64,000 nt of DNA from positions 92,702-156,701 of the forward strand of contig JAENYS010000006.1 of assembly GCA_016841645.1 (NCBI GenBank). Reading direction: 5' to 3'. Positions 50,101 through 58,875 of the stretch are shown here, in pieces (position 1 is the stretch's first letter; every line of letters starts with the position of its first letter). The translations under genes were made by a program, and so were the position numbers. This stretch comes from Desulfoscipio geothermicus. Lineage in GTDB: Bacteria; Bacillota; Desulfotomaculia; Desulfotomaculales; Desulfallaceae. The notes below the pieces were generated by a model. It was not told where the DNA came from. It saw only the letters and a list, made by a program, of their open reading frames with translations, and did no database searches.

Positions 50101-50570
50101 CAGTATTATGGTTCGCAAAAGAAATATTCCCAACTATACAGACCACAATACCCGGGATCCAATTTTACATTGTTGGTTCCAATCCCCCCGATGAAATTAT
50201 GAAACTAAATTCGGAGAGTGTCATTGTAAAGGGTTTTGTAAGTGATGAGGAACTTATATGTATGTATAACCAAGTAAAGTTGGTTGTCATACCTCTCAGG
50301 TATGGTGCGGGCGTTAAAGGCAAGACCATAGAAGCTATGTATTGTCAAACGCCTATTGTAACGACTAGTTTTGGTATAGAAGGACTTAAGAACATAAATT
50401 ATGTGTTGCAAGCCCATGATAATAAAGAAGATTTTGCCAGCCAAGTGGTTAGTTACTATCTAAATAATGAGAAGCTAGAGATGGTTAGTATGGACTATTT
50501 TAATTATGTAAAATTATTTTTTTCTAAAGAAGCGGCTTTAAATGTTATCAAACATAGCTTAGGAGTTTAA
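47157..50570 (+). CDS. Multidomain methyltransferase - coiled coil - GT2 - GT4 glycan enzyme (WsaE-like)
   Basis: A 1137-residue fusion. (1) SAM methyltransferase, about 1-210: VVDAASGEGYGADLLA binding loop and NSIDVVVSFETIEHV. (2) Coiled coil, about 240-410, with a tandem 14-residue repeat. (3) GT2 glycosyltransferase, about 506-760: VSIIIPVYNQWEYTYS, VFLNNDT as DxD-like site, YFEDSDLAFEVR. (4) GT4-like glycosyltransferase, about 772-1137: FVGGFNHTPNIDAVLWF and GAGVKGKTIEAMYC. The same architecture and length occur in WsaE of the Geobacillus stearothermophilus S-layer glycan cluster, which transfers and methylates terminal rhamnose. Placed directly after wzm/wzt, it probably extends and caps the chain; the coiled coil may act as a length ruler as in WbdD. 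Confidence 0.85.
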   Translation: MEFTGERFIPNFMLDKELEVEHLQRYYSIIDLIKGKVVVDAASGEGYGADLLAQHAQSVYGIDISQEAIECAREKYHKENLYFINASIEHLPFPDNSIDVVVSFETIEHVDEDIQHCFMNEVRRVLDDDGILIISTPDKEVYADMRNYSNDFHVKEFYKHEFYNFLSAYFERVDFYYQRFQVASIIANNNSKILKVIDSNEQNDFGKYIIAFCTNSANNFSLDACSVILDYNDRYNQLNFRILQLQDEVEERNTHINVLNKRLDVSETIIGELKSKIEIIAEKNNRLQSRIDCFAEKNNELQSKIDGFTEKNNELQSQMDELQSKIDDSEKIIINKNDTVNELIKNNKKLLINLDNKDNLIASQNSKLDELEELYEQLEVIINNQHGHINQLLEKERMLNNILSSDGWQLLCFYYKIRDKLLPGNSKIRLFLKVFFKFIKHPVKIVNNLNKENLRKFLFYIKTEDLSMVSNRLDNVLNNNHFNKLKLDLVERQDIKDKLRFENNDKPLVSIIIPVYNQWEYTYSCLQSILENNQSIEYEVIVADDVSVDETVNIKKYIENIKVVRNESNLGFLRNCNNAARHAKGKYIVFLNNDTNVQKDWLRYLVELIERDPNIGMVGSKLVYPDGRLQEAGGIIWNDASGWNYGRLDNPEKPEYNYVKEVDYISGASIMIRSSLWATIGGFDERYAPAYFEDSDLAFEVRQLGYKVVYQPKSIVVHFEGISHGTDTKTGIKSYQIKNKEAFLNKWKQVLEKDHFINGQHVFWARDKSKNRKTILVIDHYVPQFDKDAGSRTTFQYLKLFIEMGLNVKFIGDNFYKHEPYAGILEQLGIEVLYGIWYRDNYKKWITDNKDKIDYVYLNRPHISIKYIDLIKKNTKAKILYYGHDLHFIRELKRYEVDRNKLFLKESEYWKRIEFDLFSKADVVLTLSQSEKKIIQENFPGKEINIMPVFYYENFIENKKDFSRRENIMFVGGFNHTPNIDAVLWFAKEIFPTIQTTIPGIQFYIVGSNPPDEIMKLNSESVIVKGFVSDEELICMYNQVKLVVIPLRYGAGVKGKTIEAMYCQTPIVTTSFGIEGLKNINYVLQAHDNKEDFASQVVSYYLNNEKLEMVSMDYFNYVKLFFSKEAALNVIKHSLGV
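47997..48140 (+). repeat. In-frame 42-bp tandem repeat encoding the coiled-coil ruler
   Basis: Three 42-base units (starting at 47997, 48039 and 48081) plus a partial fourth encode a 14-residue, two-heptad repeat of the form EKNNELQSKIDGFT. Units differ by only a few bases, so copy number could change by slippage or recombination and lengthen or shorten the coiled coil in two-heptad steps without breaking the frame. Confidence 0.85.
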
Positions 50571-50573
50571 AAA

Positions 50574-51530
50574 ATGAGTATATTAATTACTGGCGCTTGT
50601 GGTATGGTTGGTTCTCATATGGTGGATGTGTTATATGATAAAAAAATGGTAACTGTTGGTACCTTTTATAAGCCAACTACTGATATTAGTGAAATTAAAG
50701 AAAAAACTACATTAGTAGAATGTGATGTTAGATACTTCAATTATCTTTATAAAATTATTCAATTTTATAAGCCTGAAAAGATTTTTCACTTGGCTGCCCA
50801 AAGTTATCCAACGGTATCGTGGCAAAGACCACAGGAAACTATGGATACAAATATTAATGGTACCATAAATATATTTGAATCTATTAAAAATATTAGACAA
50901 CAAGATAAGTCTTATGACCCGGTGGTTGTGGTTGCATGCTCTAGTGCGGAGTATGGGTCATCCTTAACGCCTGAAAATGTTCCCATTAGTGAAAATGCAG
51001 CATTGCTACCTTTGCATCCTTATGGTGTAAGCAAAGTGGGTCAGGACTTACTGGCATATCAATATTATGTAAATGATTCTATTAAAACGATAAGAGCTAG
51101 GATTTTTAATACAACTGGACCGCGCAAGGTTAATGACGTAGCTTCTGACTTTACTGAAAGGGCAGTGTTAATAGAAAAAAAAGCAGGCCGAAAACTTAAG
51201 GTGGGTAATATTGAAACAAGAAGATCTATAATGGATGTTAGAGATTTAGTGCGAGCCTTAGTACTGTTATCGGACAAAGGAAAACACGGAGAAGTTTATA
51301 ATATTAGTGGAATAAAAGTTTATAAAATTAAAGAGATAATTAATATAATTGAAAATTATATGCATATTAAATTTGACCTTGAAATTGACCGAACACTATT
51401 AAGACCCACAGATGAACCTATTATATACGGAGATTCTTCCAAATTAATTAATGACACTGGATGGGAACAGAAATATACTCTTGAAATGACCATAATAGAC
51501 ATGATCAATTATTGGAGAGGTAAACTTTGA
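50574..51530 (+). CDS. NAD(P)-dependent nucleotide-sugar SDR (GDP-mannose 4,6-dehydratase / RMD-like)
   Basis: Extended SDR (318 residues) with [10 protein letters not shown] nucleotide site, [13 protein letters not shown], catalytic Ser-Ser-Ala-Glu-Tyr region ([10 protein letters not shown]), Tyr-Lys in YGVSKVGQD, and [18 protein letters not shown]. The last segment resembles GDP-6-deoxy-4-keto-hexose reductases and GDP-mannose dehydratases. Because the next four genes make GDP-heptose, the natural substrate may be GDP-D-glycero-D-manno-heptose or its 6-deoxy-4-keto form. Its stop overlaps the hddA start by one base. Confidence 0.82.
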   Translation: MSILITGACGMVGSHMVDVLYDKKMVTVGTFYKPTTDISEIKEKTTLVECDVRYFNYLYKIIQFYKPEKIFHLAAQSYPTVSWQRPQETMDTNINGTINIFESIKNIRQQDKSYDPVVVVACSSAEYGSSLTPENVPISENAALLPLHPYGVSKVGQDLLAYQYYVNDSIKTIRARIFNTTGPRKVNDVASDFTERAVLIEKKAGRKLKVGNIETRRSIMDVRDLVRALVLLSDKGKHGEVYNISGIKVYKIKEIINIIENYMHIKFDLEIDRTLLRPTDEPIIYGDSSKLINDTGWEQKYTLEMTIIDMINYWRGKL

Positions 51531-52561
51531 TGATTATTCGATCTAAAGCCCCCTTAAGGCTTGGCTTGGCCGGTGGAGGTACGGATGTGTCACCATACAG
51601 TGATGAATATGGGGGATATGTATTAAACGCTACCATTGACATGTATGCATATTGCACGATTGAGACTACCTTTGATAACAAGATATCTATTTATGCTACT
51701 GATAGGGATGAATATTTTGAATCAGAATCCGTAGATTACTTAGGACTCGACGGTTTTCTTGACCTTCATAAAGGTATATATAATCGTATTGTAAGTCAGT
51801 TTAATAAAAATTTACCTTTATCTTTTAAAATGACAACCTATTCGGATGCTCCTTCTGGTTCCGGATTAGGGTCATCTTCTACGATGGTTGTTACTATATT
51901 AAAAGCATTTGTAGAGTGGCTTAACCTTCCTTTGGGAGAATACGATATTGCGCATCTTGCATATGAGATTGAAAGAATTGATGTAGGCTTGAGCGGTGGT
52001 AAACAAGACCAATACGCTGCAACTTTTGGTGGTTTTAATTTTATGGAATTTTATGACAAGGGCAGAGTAATAGTAAATCCTTTACGGATAAAACGCTGGA
52101 TAATTAATGAATTAGAGAATTCAATGATATTGTATTATACCGGGGTTTCCAGGGAATCTGCTAATATTATTGAGGAACAAGCTAATAATGTCAGAGAAAA
52201 AGCAGAGAAACCATTAGAAGCTATGCATGAATTAAAAAAAGATGCGTTAGCAATGAAAGAATACATTTTAAAAGGTGATATTCAAACTTTCGCTAAATAT
52301 TTAGGTAAATCATGGTTAGCCAAGAAACAAACGGCTAGGAGCATTTCCAATGGTAATATTGATAGAGTATATAATATTGCTTTAGAATCCGGAGCTTATT
52401 CAGGTAAAGTTTCAGGTGCTGGTGGTGGTGGATTTATGATGTTTACGGTCGACCCTACTAAAAAGCTAAAGATAATAAAAAATCTTATTGAAAACTGCGA
52501 AGGTCAAGTTATGAATTTTCATTTTACCAAAGAAGGCACTCAGGCCTGGATAATACTTTAA
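51530..52561 (+). CDS. hddA: D-glycero-alpha-D-manno-heptose 7-phosphate kinase (GHMP family)
   Basis: GHMP-fold sugar kinase (343 residues). [16 protein letters not shown] at the start, ATP loop [13 protein letters not shown] and C-terminal [13 protein letters not shown]. It phosphorylates heptose 7-phosphate at C1 with alpha configuration. A GHMP kinase rather than HldE points to the GDP-heptose route. The ATG at 51530 overlaps the previous stop as TGATG and has GAGAGG upstream; a TTG one codon earlier is less likely. Confidence 0.9.
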   Translation: MIIRSKAPLRLGLAGGGTDVSPYSDEYGGYVLNATIDMYAYCTIETTFDNKISIYATDRDEYFESESVDYLGLDGFLDLHKGIYNRIVSQFNKNLPLSFKMTTYSDAPSGSGLGSSSTMVVTILKAFVEWLNLPLGEYDIAHLAYEIERIDVGLSGGKQDQYAATFGGFNFMEFYDKGRVIVNPLRIKRWIINELENSMILYYTGVSRESANIIEEQANNVREKAEKPLEAMHELKKDALAMKEYILKGDIQTFAKYLGKSWLAKKQTARSISNGNIDRVYNIALESGAYSGKVSGAGGGGFMMFTVDPTKKLKIIKNLIENCEGQVMNFHFTKEGTQAWIIL

Positions 52562-52576
52562 TATTGGGAGTAACGA

Positions 52577-53161
52577 ATGCGAAGTTATATTAAGGAACAG
52601 CTTAATGAATCTATCAAAATAAAGCAAATGATTTATAATGATAAAAGTATAATATCCCTTATTCAAGATATCGCAGAAGAAATTATAAGGGTTTTTAAAA
52701 ATGGTAATAAAACGTTAATAGCCGGTAACGGAGGTAGCGCAGCTGACGCTCAACATATGGCCGGTGAATTTGTAAGTAAATTTTATTTTGACAGACACGG
52801 GTTGCCCGCTATAGCGCTATCTACGGATACGTCGATAATAACAGCCATAGGAAATGATTATGGATTCGAAAGATTATTTGCAAGGCAGGTACAAGCTATA
52901 GGGGTTAAAGGCGATATATTCATAGGTATATCTACCTCCGGAAATTCAAGTAATATAATAAAAGCTCTTGAAGAAAGTAAACAGCTAGGGCTTACTACCG
53001 TGGGGTTAACAGGTCAAAATGGAGGTAAAATGCCTAACCTCTGTGACTATTGCATAAAAGTACCATCAACCGAAACGCCACGGATACAGGAAGCACACAT
53101 TCTAATTGAGCATATTCTTTGTGCATTGGTCGAAAAAGCTATTTTTGGTGGTGGATTTTAA
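52577..53161 (+). CDS. gmhA: Sedoheptulose-7-phosphate isomerase
   Basis: SIS-domain isomerase (194 residues), first step from sedoheptulose 7-phosphate to D-glycero-D-manno-heptose 7-phosphate. Signature GNGGSAADAQHMAGEFVSKF; catalytic Glu and His residues in EAHILIEHILC. Normal length. Separated from hddC by a G-rich gap. Confidence 0.95.
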   Translation: MRSYIKEQLNESIKIKQMIYNDKSIISLIQDIAEEIIRVFKNGNKTLIAGNGGSAADAQHMAGEFVSKFYFDRHGLPAIALSTDTSIITAIGNDYGFERLFARQVQAIGVKGDIFIGISTSGNSSNIIKALEESKQLGLTTVGLTGQNGGKMPNLCDYCIKVPSTETPRIQEAHILIEHILCALVEKAIFGGGF

Positions 53162-53183
53162 ACTGTAAATATGCATTGAGGGT

Positions 53184-53192
53184 GGGGGGGGG
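53184..53192 (+). repeat. Run of nine G inside the hddC ribosome-binding site
   Basis: GAGGGT is followed by nine G, then TAAG and the hddC ATG. Slippage would alter the Shine-Dalgarno spacing, not the reading frame. Confidence 0.6.
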
Positions 53193-53196
53193 TAAG

Positions 53197-53889
53197 ATGG
53201 AAGCCATCATACTAGCTGGAGGGTTGGGGACCAGGTTAAAAGATGTTATTTCAGACGTACCTAAGCCGATGGCACCTGTTATGGGTAAGCCCTTTCTGCA
53301 GTATTTACTAGACCATCTGCACAAGCAAGAGGTGTCCAGGGTAATTTTATCTGTTGGCTTCAAACATCAAGTAATAGAAGATTATTTTAAAACCAAGTAT
53401 AAGGATATTAGCATTCTTTATTCTGTTGAAAATGAACCATTGGGTACCGGCGGTGGCATTAAAAAAGCCCTTAAAAAAACTATTGAACAGCATGTATTTA
53501 TATTGAACGGTGATACATACTTTAATGTTAACCTTAAGCAATTATGTGATAAGCATTTAAGATTGAATTCTGACATTACATTATCATTGAAGCCTATGAA
53601 GGATTTTGACAGATATGGCTCAGTGGTTGCTTTAGAAAATAGGATTATTGGATTTGAAGAAAAAAAATATTTGGCAAAAGGCAATATTAACGGTGGTGTC
53701 TATATGTTTAATACAACCCTTTTTGATAGATTTGAACTTCCTGATAGATTTTCCTTTGAAAATGATTTTTTAGCAAAATACTTAGATAAACTAAACATAA
53801 ATGCCTTTCTTTCCAATGCATATTTTATAGATATTGGAGTGCCAGAGGATTATAGACGGGCTCAAAAAGAATTGGTTGCACAAAAATGA
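53197..53889 (+). CDS. hddC: D-glycero-alpha-D-manno-heptose 1-phosphate guanylyltransferase
   Basis: Nucleotidyltransferase (230 residues) with [24 protein letters not shown] and ILNGDTYFN. It forms GDP-heptose from heptose 1-phosphate. The Met at 53197 directly begins the conserved MEAIILAGG; a longer upstream frame would overlap gmhA and has no family match. Its stop overlaps gmhB by four bases (ATGA). Confidence 0.9.
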   Translation: MEAIILAGGLGTRLKDVISDVPKPMAPVMGKPFLQYLLDHLHKQEVSRVILSVGFKHQVIEDYFKTKYKDISILYSVENEPLGTGGGIKKALKKTIEQHVFILNGDTYFNVNLKQLCDKHLRLNSDITLSLKPMKDFDRYGSVVALENRIIGFEEKKYLAKGNINGGVYMFNTTLFDRFELPDRFSFENDFLAKYLDKLNINAFLSNAYFIDIGVPEDYRRAQKELVAQK

Positions 53890-54425
53890 AAAACAAAGCA
53901 TTATTTTTGGACAGGGATGGTGTCATAAATATTGATAAAGGTTATGTGCACAGGATAGAGGATTTTGAATTCACTGAGGGCATATTTGAAGTTCTCAGGT
54001 ACTTCCAAAATAAAGGTTACCTGTTGATTATAGTTACTAACCAGGCTGGCATAGGTAGGGGTTATTATACGGTAAAAGATTTTTGCCTATTAAATAATTG
54101 GATGCTTCAACAATTTAAAGACCAAGGAATTACTATCGCTAAAGTATATTTTTCACCCTATCACCCTGTGCATGGTATAGGTAAGTATAAAAGAGATTCA
54201 TTTTTTAGAAAACCCAATCCTGGAATGATATTAAAAGCACAAGAGGAATTTAATATAGACTTATCGAAGTCGTTTTTAATCGGAGACAAGGAAACAGATA
54301 TAAAAGCTGGTGAAAATGCAGGGATTAAAATGAATATATTTATTTCAGATTGTTTTTGCAATAACATTAATAAACATAATGTTGCTATAGTAAGTAACTT
54401 AAAAAATATGTTAGATCATTTTTAA
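53886..54425 (+). CDS. gmhB: D-glycero-D-manno-heptose 1,7-bisphosphate 7-phosphatase
   Basis: HAD-type phosphatase (179 residues). Nucleophile motif FLDRDGVIN, second motif [10 protein letters not shown], and the catalytic Asp cluster in [15 protein letters not shown]. It removes the 7-phosphate between the HddA and HddC steps. With hddA, gmhA and hddC it completes the four-gene GDP-heptose set known from Aneurinibacillus S-layer glycans. Confidence 0.93.
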   Translation: MKNKALFLDRDGVINIDKGYVHRIEDFEFTEGIFEVLRYFQNKGYLLIIVTNQAGIGRGYYTVKDFCLLNNWMLQQFKDQGITIAKVYFSPYHPVHGIGKYKRDSFFRKPNPGMILKAQEEFNIDLSKSFLIGDKETDIKAGENAGIKMNIFISDCFCNNINKHNVAIVSNLKNMLDHF

Positions 54426-54451
54426 TTGTTGTTTAATAAGGGGCAATCACT

Positions 54452-56200
54452 GTGTTAAGGATAATTAAAAATAATTATATATTAATTATTTTGTTGTTAC
54501 TCCAATTTTTAATGTATATGTTCTATATTTATAATTCTACTTCAAATATAATTTTTCAAGATCAATTTCATTTCATGGGGATTATAAAAAAATATTTTGA
54601 ATCTAGTCTAAGTTTTGCAGACTTATGGAGAGGACACTTAGAACATAGAACATTAGGGTATAACACTATATTTCTGTTAAATGCCATTTTTTTTCACTTA
54701 AATACGCTGATTGAGGCATGCTTGGGGGCTGTAATTTTACTTTTTACCTGTATATTAATATATTTTAGTTATCACAATAGCTTAAATGAAATTTTAAAAA
54801 ATTTGTATATTCAGATAAGTTTTATTGTCTTAATTTCATTCGTAATATTTAGCCTAAATCAGTGGGAAAATATAGTATTTAGTCTCGGAATAGCCATTAT
54901 GTTAAAAACGTTGCTCTTTATACTATCATTTTTTCTTTTAGATAGAATTATAATAGGACAAAAACATTATCTTCCGTATTTAACAATATCTATAATATTG
55001 GCCATATTGCTCTTTGGAGGCGGTTACTCACTAGCTTTTATCCTAAGTATGTTAATTAGTTTTGTTTTTATTTTGATTTTAAAAAGAAAAATAGAACCGA
55101 AACAAATCAAGACTTTTTTTTGGGTTTTACTAACATCAATTTCTGCAATTACTATATATCTTTATAAAATATATGACAATAATATGATTAATAATAATAT
55201 TACGATGTTGGATAGGTTAGTATTTATTGTTCATAATCCATTGGGAGCGATGAAATTTTTATTGCTATCATTCTCTAGTAGTGTTGTGGGGGTAAATGTA
55301 GCCAATCATTATCTAAGTCAGAGTGTTATTTTGCTGTTGGGTCTCCTAGTTATTTATGCGTATATTTATGCATTAATAAAATATATTACAAGTAAAATGT
55401 ATGATAAAACATTTATGCCCATTATGTTAATAGCTTATTCTATTTTTATATTATTAATGATTTTAGTTGGTAGGTTAGATTATGGTGTTGAATATGGTAT
55501 GTCGTCTAGATATACTACGGATACGCAGTGTGGAATTATAGGAATAATTTGGATAGTTGTATATAGTACTATGAAATTAGATTTAAAACAAAGTAAAAAA
55601 TATATAGCACTTTTGCTTTTACTAATAATACTATTTGGACAGCTAGCAACAAATATTTTGGAATGGAGGATTGCCTCTTATAGAAAAGCCAACTTTGATA
55701 AGCTAAGAGTGATGGCACTAGATATAGATCAGTATGATAATAATGAAATAAAGATGTTTCAATACGATAATGACTTGGTAAAAGAGGGCATTGGAATACT
55801 AAAAAAACATAATTTAAATGTCTTTTATGACTTTAAAATTGGTAATACGTTAAACACAGCTGTTTTAATGGAAGGTTGGTATTCTCAAGAAGGAAACCAT
55901 AGATGGATCGGTAGGAGTGCAGTTGTTTTAATAAAAAGTGGCCCGGAAGGTGAGTTAACCATTGAAGGCTATAATCCAGAACAATGCAACAACAACGCAT
56001 TGGCAATATATAGTGGTGAAAAAATTATATGTAATAAATTATTGCAGGCAGGTAATTTTAAGATTAGTAAAAGGGTAGAAAAAAATTCTTTAGTAAAGCT
56101 AAAAATTGAAGTAAACAAGACGTTTATTCCTAAAGACTTAAACATAAATAATGATATTAGACAGTTGGGTGTTGTAATTAACAGTATAACCATAAAATAA
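54452..56200 (+). CDS. Polytopic membrane protein with C-terminal external domain, probably a lipid-linked-sugar glycosyltransferase (Gtr-like)
   Basis: 582 residues. About 11 membrane helices run to residue 405; an early external loop contains FQDQFHFMGIIKKYF and WRGHLEHRTLG. The last 170 residues are beta-rich and outside the membrane. This resembles GT-C or serotype-converting (GtrC-like) proteins, which take a sugar from a polyprenyl phosphate donor, but no diagnostic motif is clear. The two genes after the next gap (DPM1-like GT and small multidrug-resistance-like protein) would make and flip such a donor. GTG start with AAGGGG upstream. Confidence 0.55.
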   Translation: MLRIIKNNYILIILLLLQFLMYMFYIYNSTSNIIFQDQFHFMGIIKKYFESSLSFADLWRGHLEHRTLGYNTIFLLNAIFFHLNTLIEACLGAVILLFTCILIYFSYHNSLNEILKNLYIQISFIVLISFVIFSLNQWENIVFSLGIAIMLKTLLFILSFFLLDRIIIGQKHYLPYLTISIILAILLFGGGYSLAFILSMLISFVFILILKRKIEPKQIKTFFWVLLTSISAITIYLYKIYDNNMINNNITMLDRLVFIVHNPLGAMKFLLLSFSSSVVGVNVANHYLSQSVILLLGLLVIYAYIYALIKYITSKMYDKTFMPIMLIAYSIFILLMILVGRLDYGVEYGMSSRYTTDTQCGIIGIIWIVVYSTMKLDLKQSKKYIALLLLLIILFGQLATNILEWRIASYRKANFDKLRVMALDIDQYDNNEIKMFQYDNDLVKEGIGILKKHNLNVFYDFKIGNTLNTAVLMEGWYSQEGNHRWIGRSAVVLIKSGPEGELTIEGYNPEQCNNNALAIYSGEKIICNKLLQAGNFKISKRVEKNSLVKLKIEVNKTFIPKDLNINNDIRQLGVVINSITIK

Positions 56201-56318
56201 CTTAAACACCTGCTTTTGGTGGGTATAGGCTAAATAAAATTCTTGAGTTTATCAAGGATACGAACTTTTTTGTGTTGCTAATCATTAATATTTATATGTT
56301 TACCAAACTATATGTAAT

Positions 56319-56333
56319 TAATGATAATCATTA
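56319..56333. promoter_or_regulatory. Fur-box-like palindrome before the polyprenyl-phosphate glycosyltransferase gene
   Basis: TAATGATAATCATTA is a perfect 7-1-7 palindrome and matches 15 of 19 positions of the classical Fur box when its flanks are included. It lies 38 bases before the start codon. The 170-bp gap otherwise shows only AT-rich sequence. The region is so AT-rich that chance is possible. Confidence 0.4.
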
Positions 56334-56370
56334 GTAATATATGTAATGTTTATGAGTTAAGGGTGAAAAT

Positions 56371-57297
56371 ATGGCACGCATATCAGTAATAATACCGGTT
56401 TATAAAGCCGAAGATTGTCTTTACGAACTATACAACAGATTAATAAACTCATTAAAAAATATTACTAGCGATTTTGAAATTATATTAGTAGAGGATTGTG
56501 GCGGGGATCGCTCCTGGGATATTATAACTGAATTAGCACAAAAGGACAAAAGAGTAAAAGGGATTCAGTTTAGTAGAAACTTTGGTCAGCACTACGGCAT
56601 TACAGCAGGCTTAGATAATTGTAACGGTGACTGGGTTATTGTTATGGACTGTGATTTACAGGACAGGCCTGAGGAAATACCAAAGCTTTATAATAAAGCT
56701 TTGGAAGGATATGAGGTGGTTCTTGCACGTAGGGGAAAAAGAAAGGACCCATTGCTAAAAAGATTTAACTCCTGGTTGTTTTATAAAATTTTTAACTATT
56801 TTACTGGTATGAATTACGATGAAGAGGTTGGAAACTTTAGAATTATATCACGCAAAGTGGTTTTAAATTATAGACTTATGCGTGAGCAAATGAGATTTTT
56901 TGGAGGATTAATAGATTGGATGGGTTACTCAGCTACAAGCGTTAATGTAGAGCACGCTGATCGGTTTGCAGGGAAAAGTTCATATAACTTTGGTAAACTA
57001 TGCAAACTGGCTACGGATATTATTATTTCTTACTCTTACAAGCCATTAAAAATATCAATAAATATCGGTTTTTTTCTTTCAGCAATTTCATTTATATATG
57101 GGCTATTTATAATTTACCGGGCATTATTCCAAGGCGTTTCGGTTCAAGGATGGAGTAGTTTAATGGTTTCATTATATTTTATTGGAGGCATTATTATTCT
57201 TAATTTAGGAATAATTGGAATTTATATTGGCAAAAACCTAGATGAAAGTAAAAAAAGACCTTTATATATAATAAAGGAAAAACAAAATTTAAAGTAA
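56371..57297 (+). CDS. Polyprenyl-phosphate glycosyltransferase (DPM1/GtrB/ArnC-like)
   Basis: GT2 enzyme (308 residues) that loads a sugar onto undecaprenyl phosphate. The N-terminal catalytic part has VIIPVYKAEDCLYEL, EDCGGDRSWDI, and MDCDLQDRPEEIP with the DxD site, then GNFRIISRKVV. Two C-terminal membrane helices (about 228-290) follow. Together with the next gene it resembles the GtrB/GtrA or ArnC/ArnE pair. Confidence 0.9.
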   Translation: MARISVIIPVYKAEDCLYELYNRLINSLKNITSDFEIILVEDCGGDRSWDIITELAQKDKRVKGIQFSRNFGQHYGITAGLDNCNGDWVIVMDCDLQDRPEEIPKLYNKALEGYEVVLARRGKRKDPLLKRFNSWLFYKIFNYFTGMNYDEEVGNFRIISRKVVLNYRLMREQMRFFGGLIDWMGYSATSVNVEHADRFAGKSSYNFGKLCKLATDIIISYSYKPLKISINIGFFLSAISFIYGLFIIYRALFQGVSVQGWSSLMVSLYFIGGIIILNLGIIGIYIGKNLDESKKRPLYIIKEKQNLK

Positions 57298-57337
57298 GAT
57301 ATAGATATTAATTTAGCTTGGAGGCTTAAGGTGTAAA

Positions 57338-57700
57338 ATGGGTTACGTTTATATTGCCGGCACTATTTTTTTTACGGTATATGGGCAGCTTATCTTAAAA
57401 TGGCAGGTGATGAAAGTTGGCAATTTGCCGGGAGATAACCTGGAAAAAGTTATATTCTTGATGAAACTTTTTATGAATCCATGGGTTATCAGCTCTTTTC
57501 TAGCAGCATTTGTTGCATCATTTTTTTGGATGGCTGCTATGACAAAATTTGAATTAAGCCAGGCTTATCCATTTATGAGTTTATCTTTTGTCCTCGTTTT
57601 TGGTTTAAGTATTTTTTTCTTTCATGAATCAGCAACACTTTTTAAATACATTGGTATGATATTTATTATTGTAGGTATAGGCTTTATAAGTCAAGGATGA
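57338..57700 (+). CDS. EamA/SMR-type small membrane protein (ArnE/ArnF-like flippase candidate)
   Basis: 120 residues with four membrane helices. FFTVYGQLILKWQV in helix 1 and SQAYPFMSLSFVLVFGLSIF in helix 3 match the small multidrug-resistance-like EamA group, including ArnE/ArnF, which flip sugar-loaded undecaprenyl phosphate. Position between the glycosyltransferase and an aminotransferase supports that role. Confidence 0.8.
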   Translation: MGYVYIAGTIFFTVYGQLILKWQVMKVGNLPGDNLEKVIFLMKLFMNPWVISSFLAAFVASFFWMAAMTKFELSQAYPFMSLSFVLVFGLSIFFFHESATLFKYIGMIFIIVGIGFISQG

Positions 57701-57721
57701 TGAAAAAAGGATGGTAAAATT

Positions 57722-58855
57722 ATGCAGGTACCTTTTAACAGACCCTATTCCACAGGTAAGGAATTGGAATATATAAAAAATGCTATAGATAATGGCCATT
57801 TGTCTGGAGACGGTGAATATACCAAGCTTTGTCATGAATGGATTGAGGCAAAGGTTGGTTGTAAAAAAGCTCTTTTAACTCATTCTTGTACTGCAGCATT
57901 AGAAATGGCTGTTATATTGGCGGATATTCAACCCGGTGATGAAATAATTATGCCTTCATATACATTTGTATCAACAGCAAACGCCTTTGTATTAAGAGGT
58001 GGCGTACCTGTCTTTGTTGATATTCGCTTGGATACTTTAAATATTGATGAAACAAAAATTGAAGCGGCAATAACTAATAAAACCAAAGCTATTGCACCCG
58101 TTCATTATGCCGGGGTAGGATGTAATATGGATGTTATAATGACCATAGCTAAAAAGTGGGACTTATTGGTCATAGAGGATGCTGCACAAGGATTAATGTC
58201 ATATTACAAAGATCAACATTTGGGCAGTATTGGCCACTTGGCCGCTTTTAGCTTCCATGAGACTAAAAATTTAATTTCGGGGGAGGGGGGCGCCCTGTCA
58301 ATTAACGACCCTCGTTTTGTTGAACGGGCTGAAATCATACGCGAAAAAGGAACAAATCGGAGCAAGTTTTTTAGGGGGCAAGTTGATAAATATACGTGGG
58401 TAGATATTGGATCGTCTTATTTGCCAAGCGAAATTAATGCTGCATTTCTATGGTCTCAATTAGAACTAGCTGAAGAGCTAACCAAAAGAAGGTCTAAAAT
58501 TTGGCGACAGTATCATGAAGCCTTTGTTCAATTAGAGAACGAAGGCAGAGTAAGGCGTCCTATCATTCCGAGCGATTCATTACATAACGCACATCTTTAT
58601 TATTTATTACTTCCTGATGTAGATTCAAAAATAAAATTGCTTAAACATCTAAATAATAAAGGAATAGGGGCCGTATTTCATTATGTACCTTTACATTCCT
58701 CTCCTGCGGGGATACAGTATGGTAAGGTTTTTGGGGATTTGGCCAACACAAATAAGCTAAGTGATCGATTAATCAGGCTACCCTTATGGATCGGTATGCA
58801 ACAGGATGATATAGATAAGGTAATAAACGAAGTTTATAAAGGTGTAAAAAACTAA
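57722..58855 (+). CDS. DegT/DnrJ/EryC1-type nucleotide-sugar aminotransferase (WecE-like)
   Basis: PLP-dependent aminotransferase (377 residues). The opening VPFNRPYSTGKELEYI, MPSYTFVSTANAFVLRGG and PLP-lysine motif SFHETKNLISGEGGAL match the WecE/RffA group, which aminates dTDP-4-keto-6-deoxyglucose to dTDP-4-amino-4,6-dideoxygalactose. RfbA and RfbB in the same cluster supply that ketosugar. The acyltransferase that follows could acylate the new amino group. Confidence 0.88.
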   Translation: MQVPFNRPYSTGKELEYIKNAIDNGHLSGDGEYTKLCHEWIEAKVGCKKALLTHSCTAALEMAVILADIQPGDEIIMPSYTFVSTANAFVLRGGVPVFVDIRLDTLNIDETKIEAAITNKTKAIAPVHYAGVGCNMDVIMTIAKKWDLLVIEDAAQGLMSYYKDQHLGSIGHLAAFSFHETKNLISGEGGALSINDPRFVERAEIIREKGTNRSKFFRGQVDKYTWVDIGSSYLPSEINAAFLWSQLELAEELTKRRSKIWRQYHEAFVQLENEGRVRRPIIPSDSLHNAHLYYLLLPDVDSKIKLLKHLNNKGIGAVFHYVPLHSSPAGIQYGKVFGDLANTNKLSDRLIRLPLWIGMQQDDIDKVINEVYKGVKN

Positions 58856-58875
58856 TCCAAGAAGAGGTCGACTTT

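Noticed and set aside
53119..53196. Longer HddC reading into gmhA
   Set aside because: The extension has no family similarity, and the conserved MEAIILAGG starts at the ATG preceded by a G-rich ribosome site.
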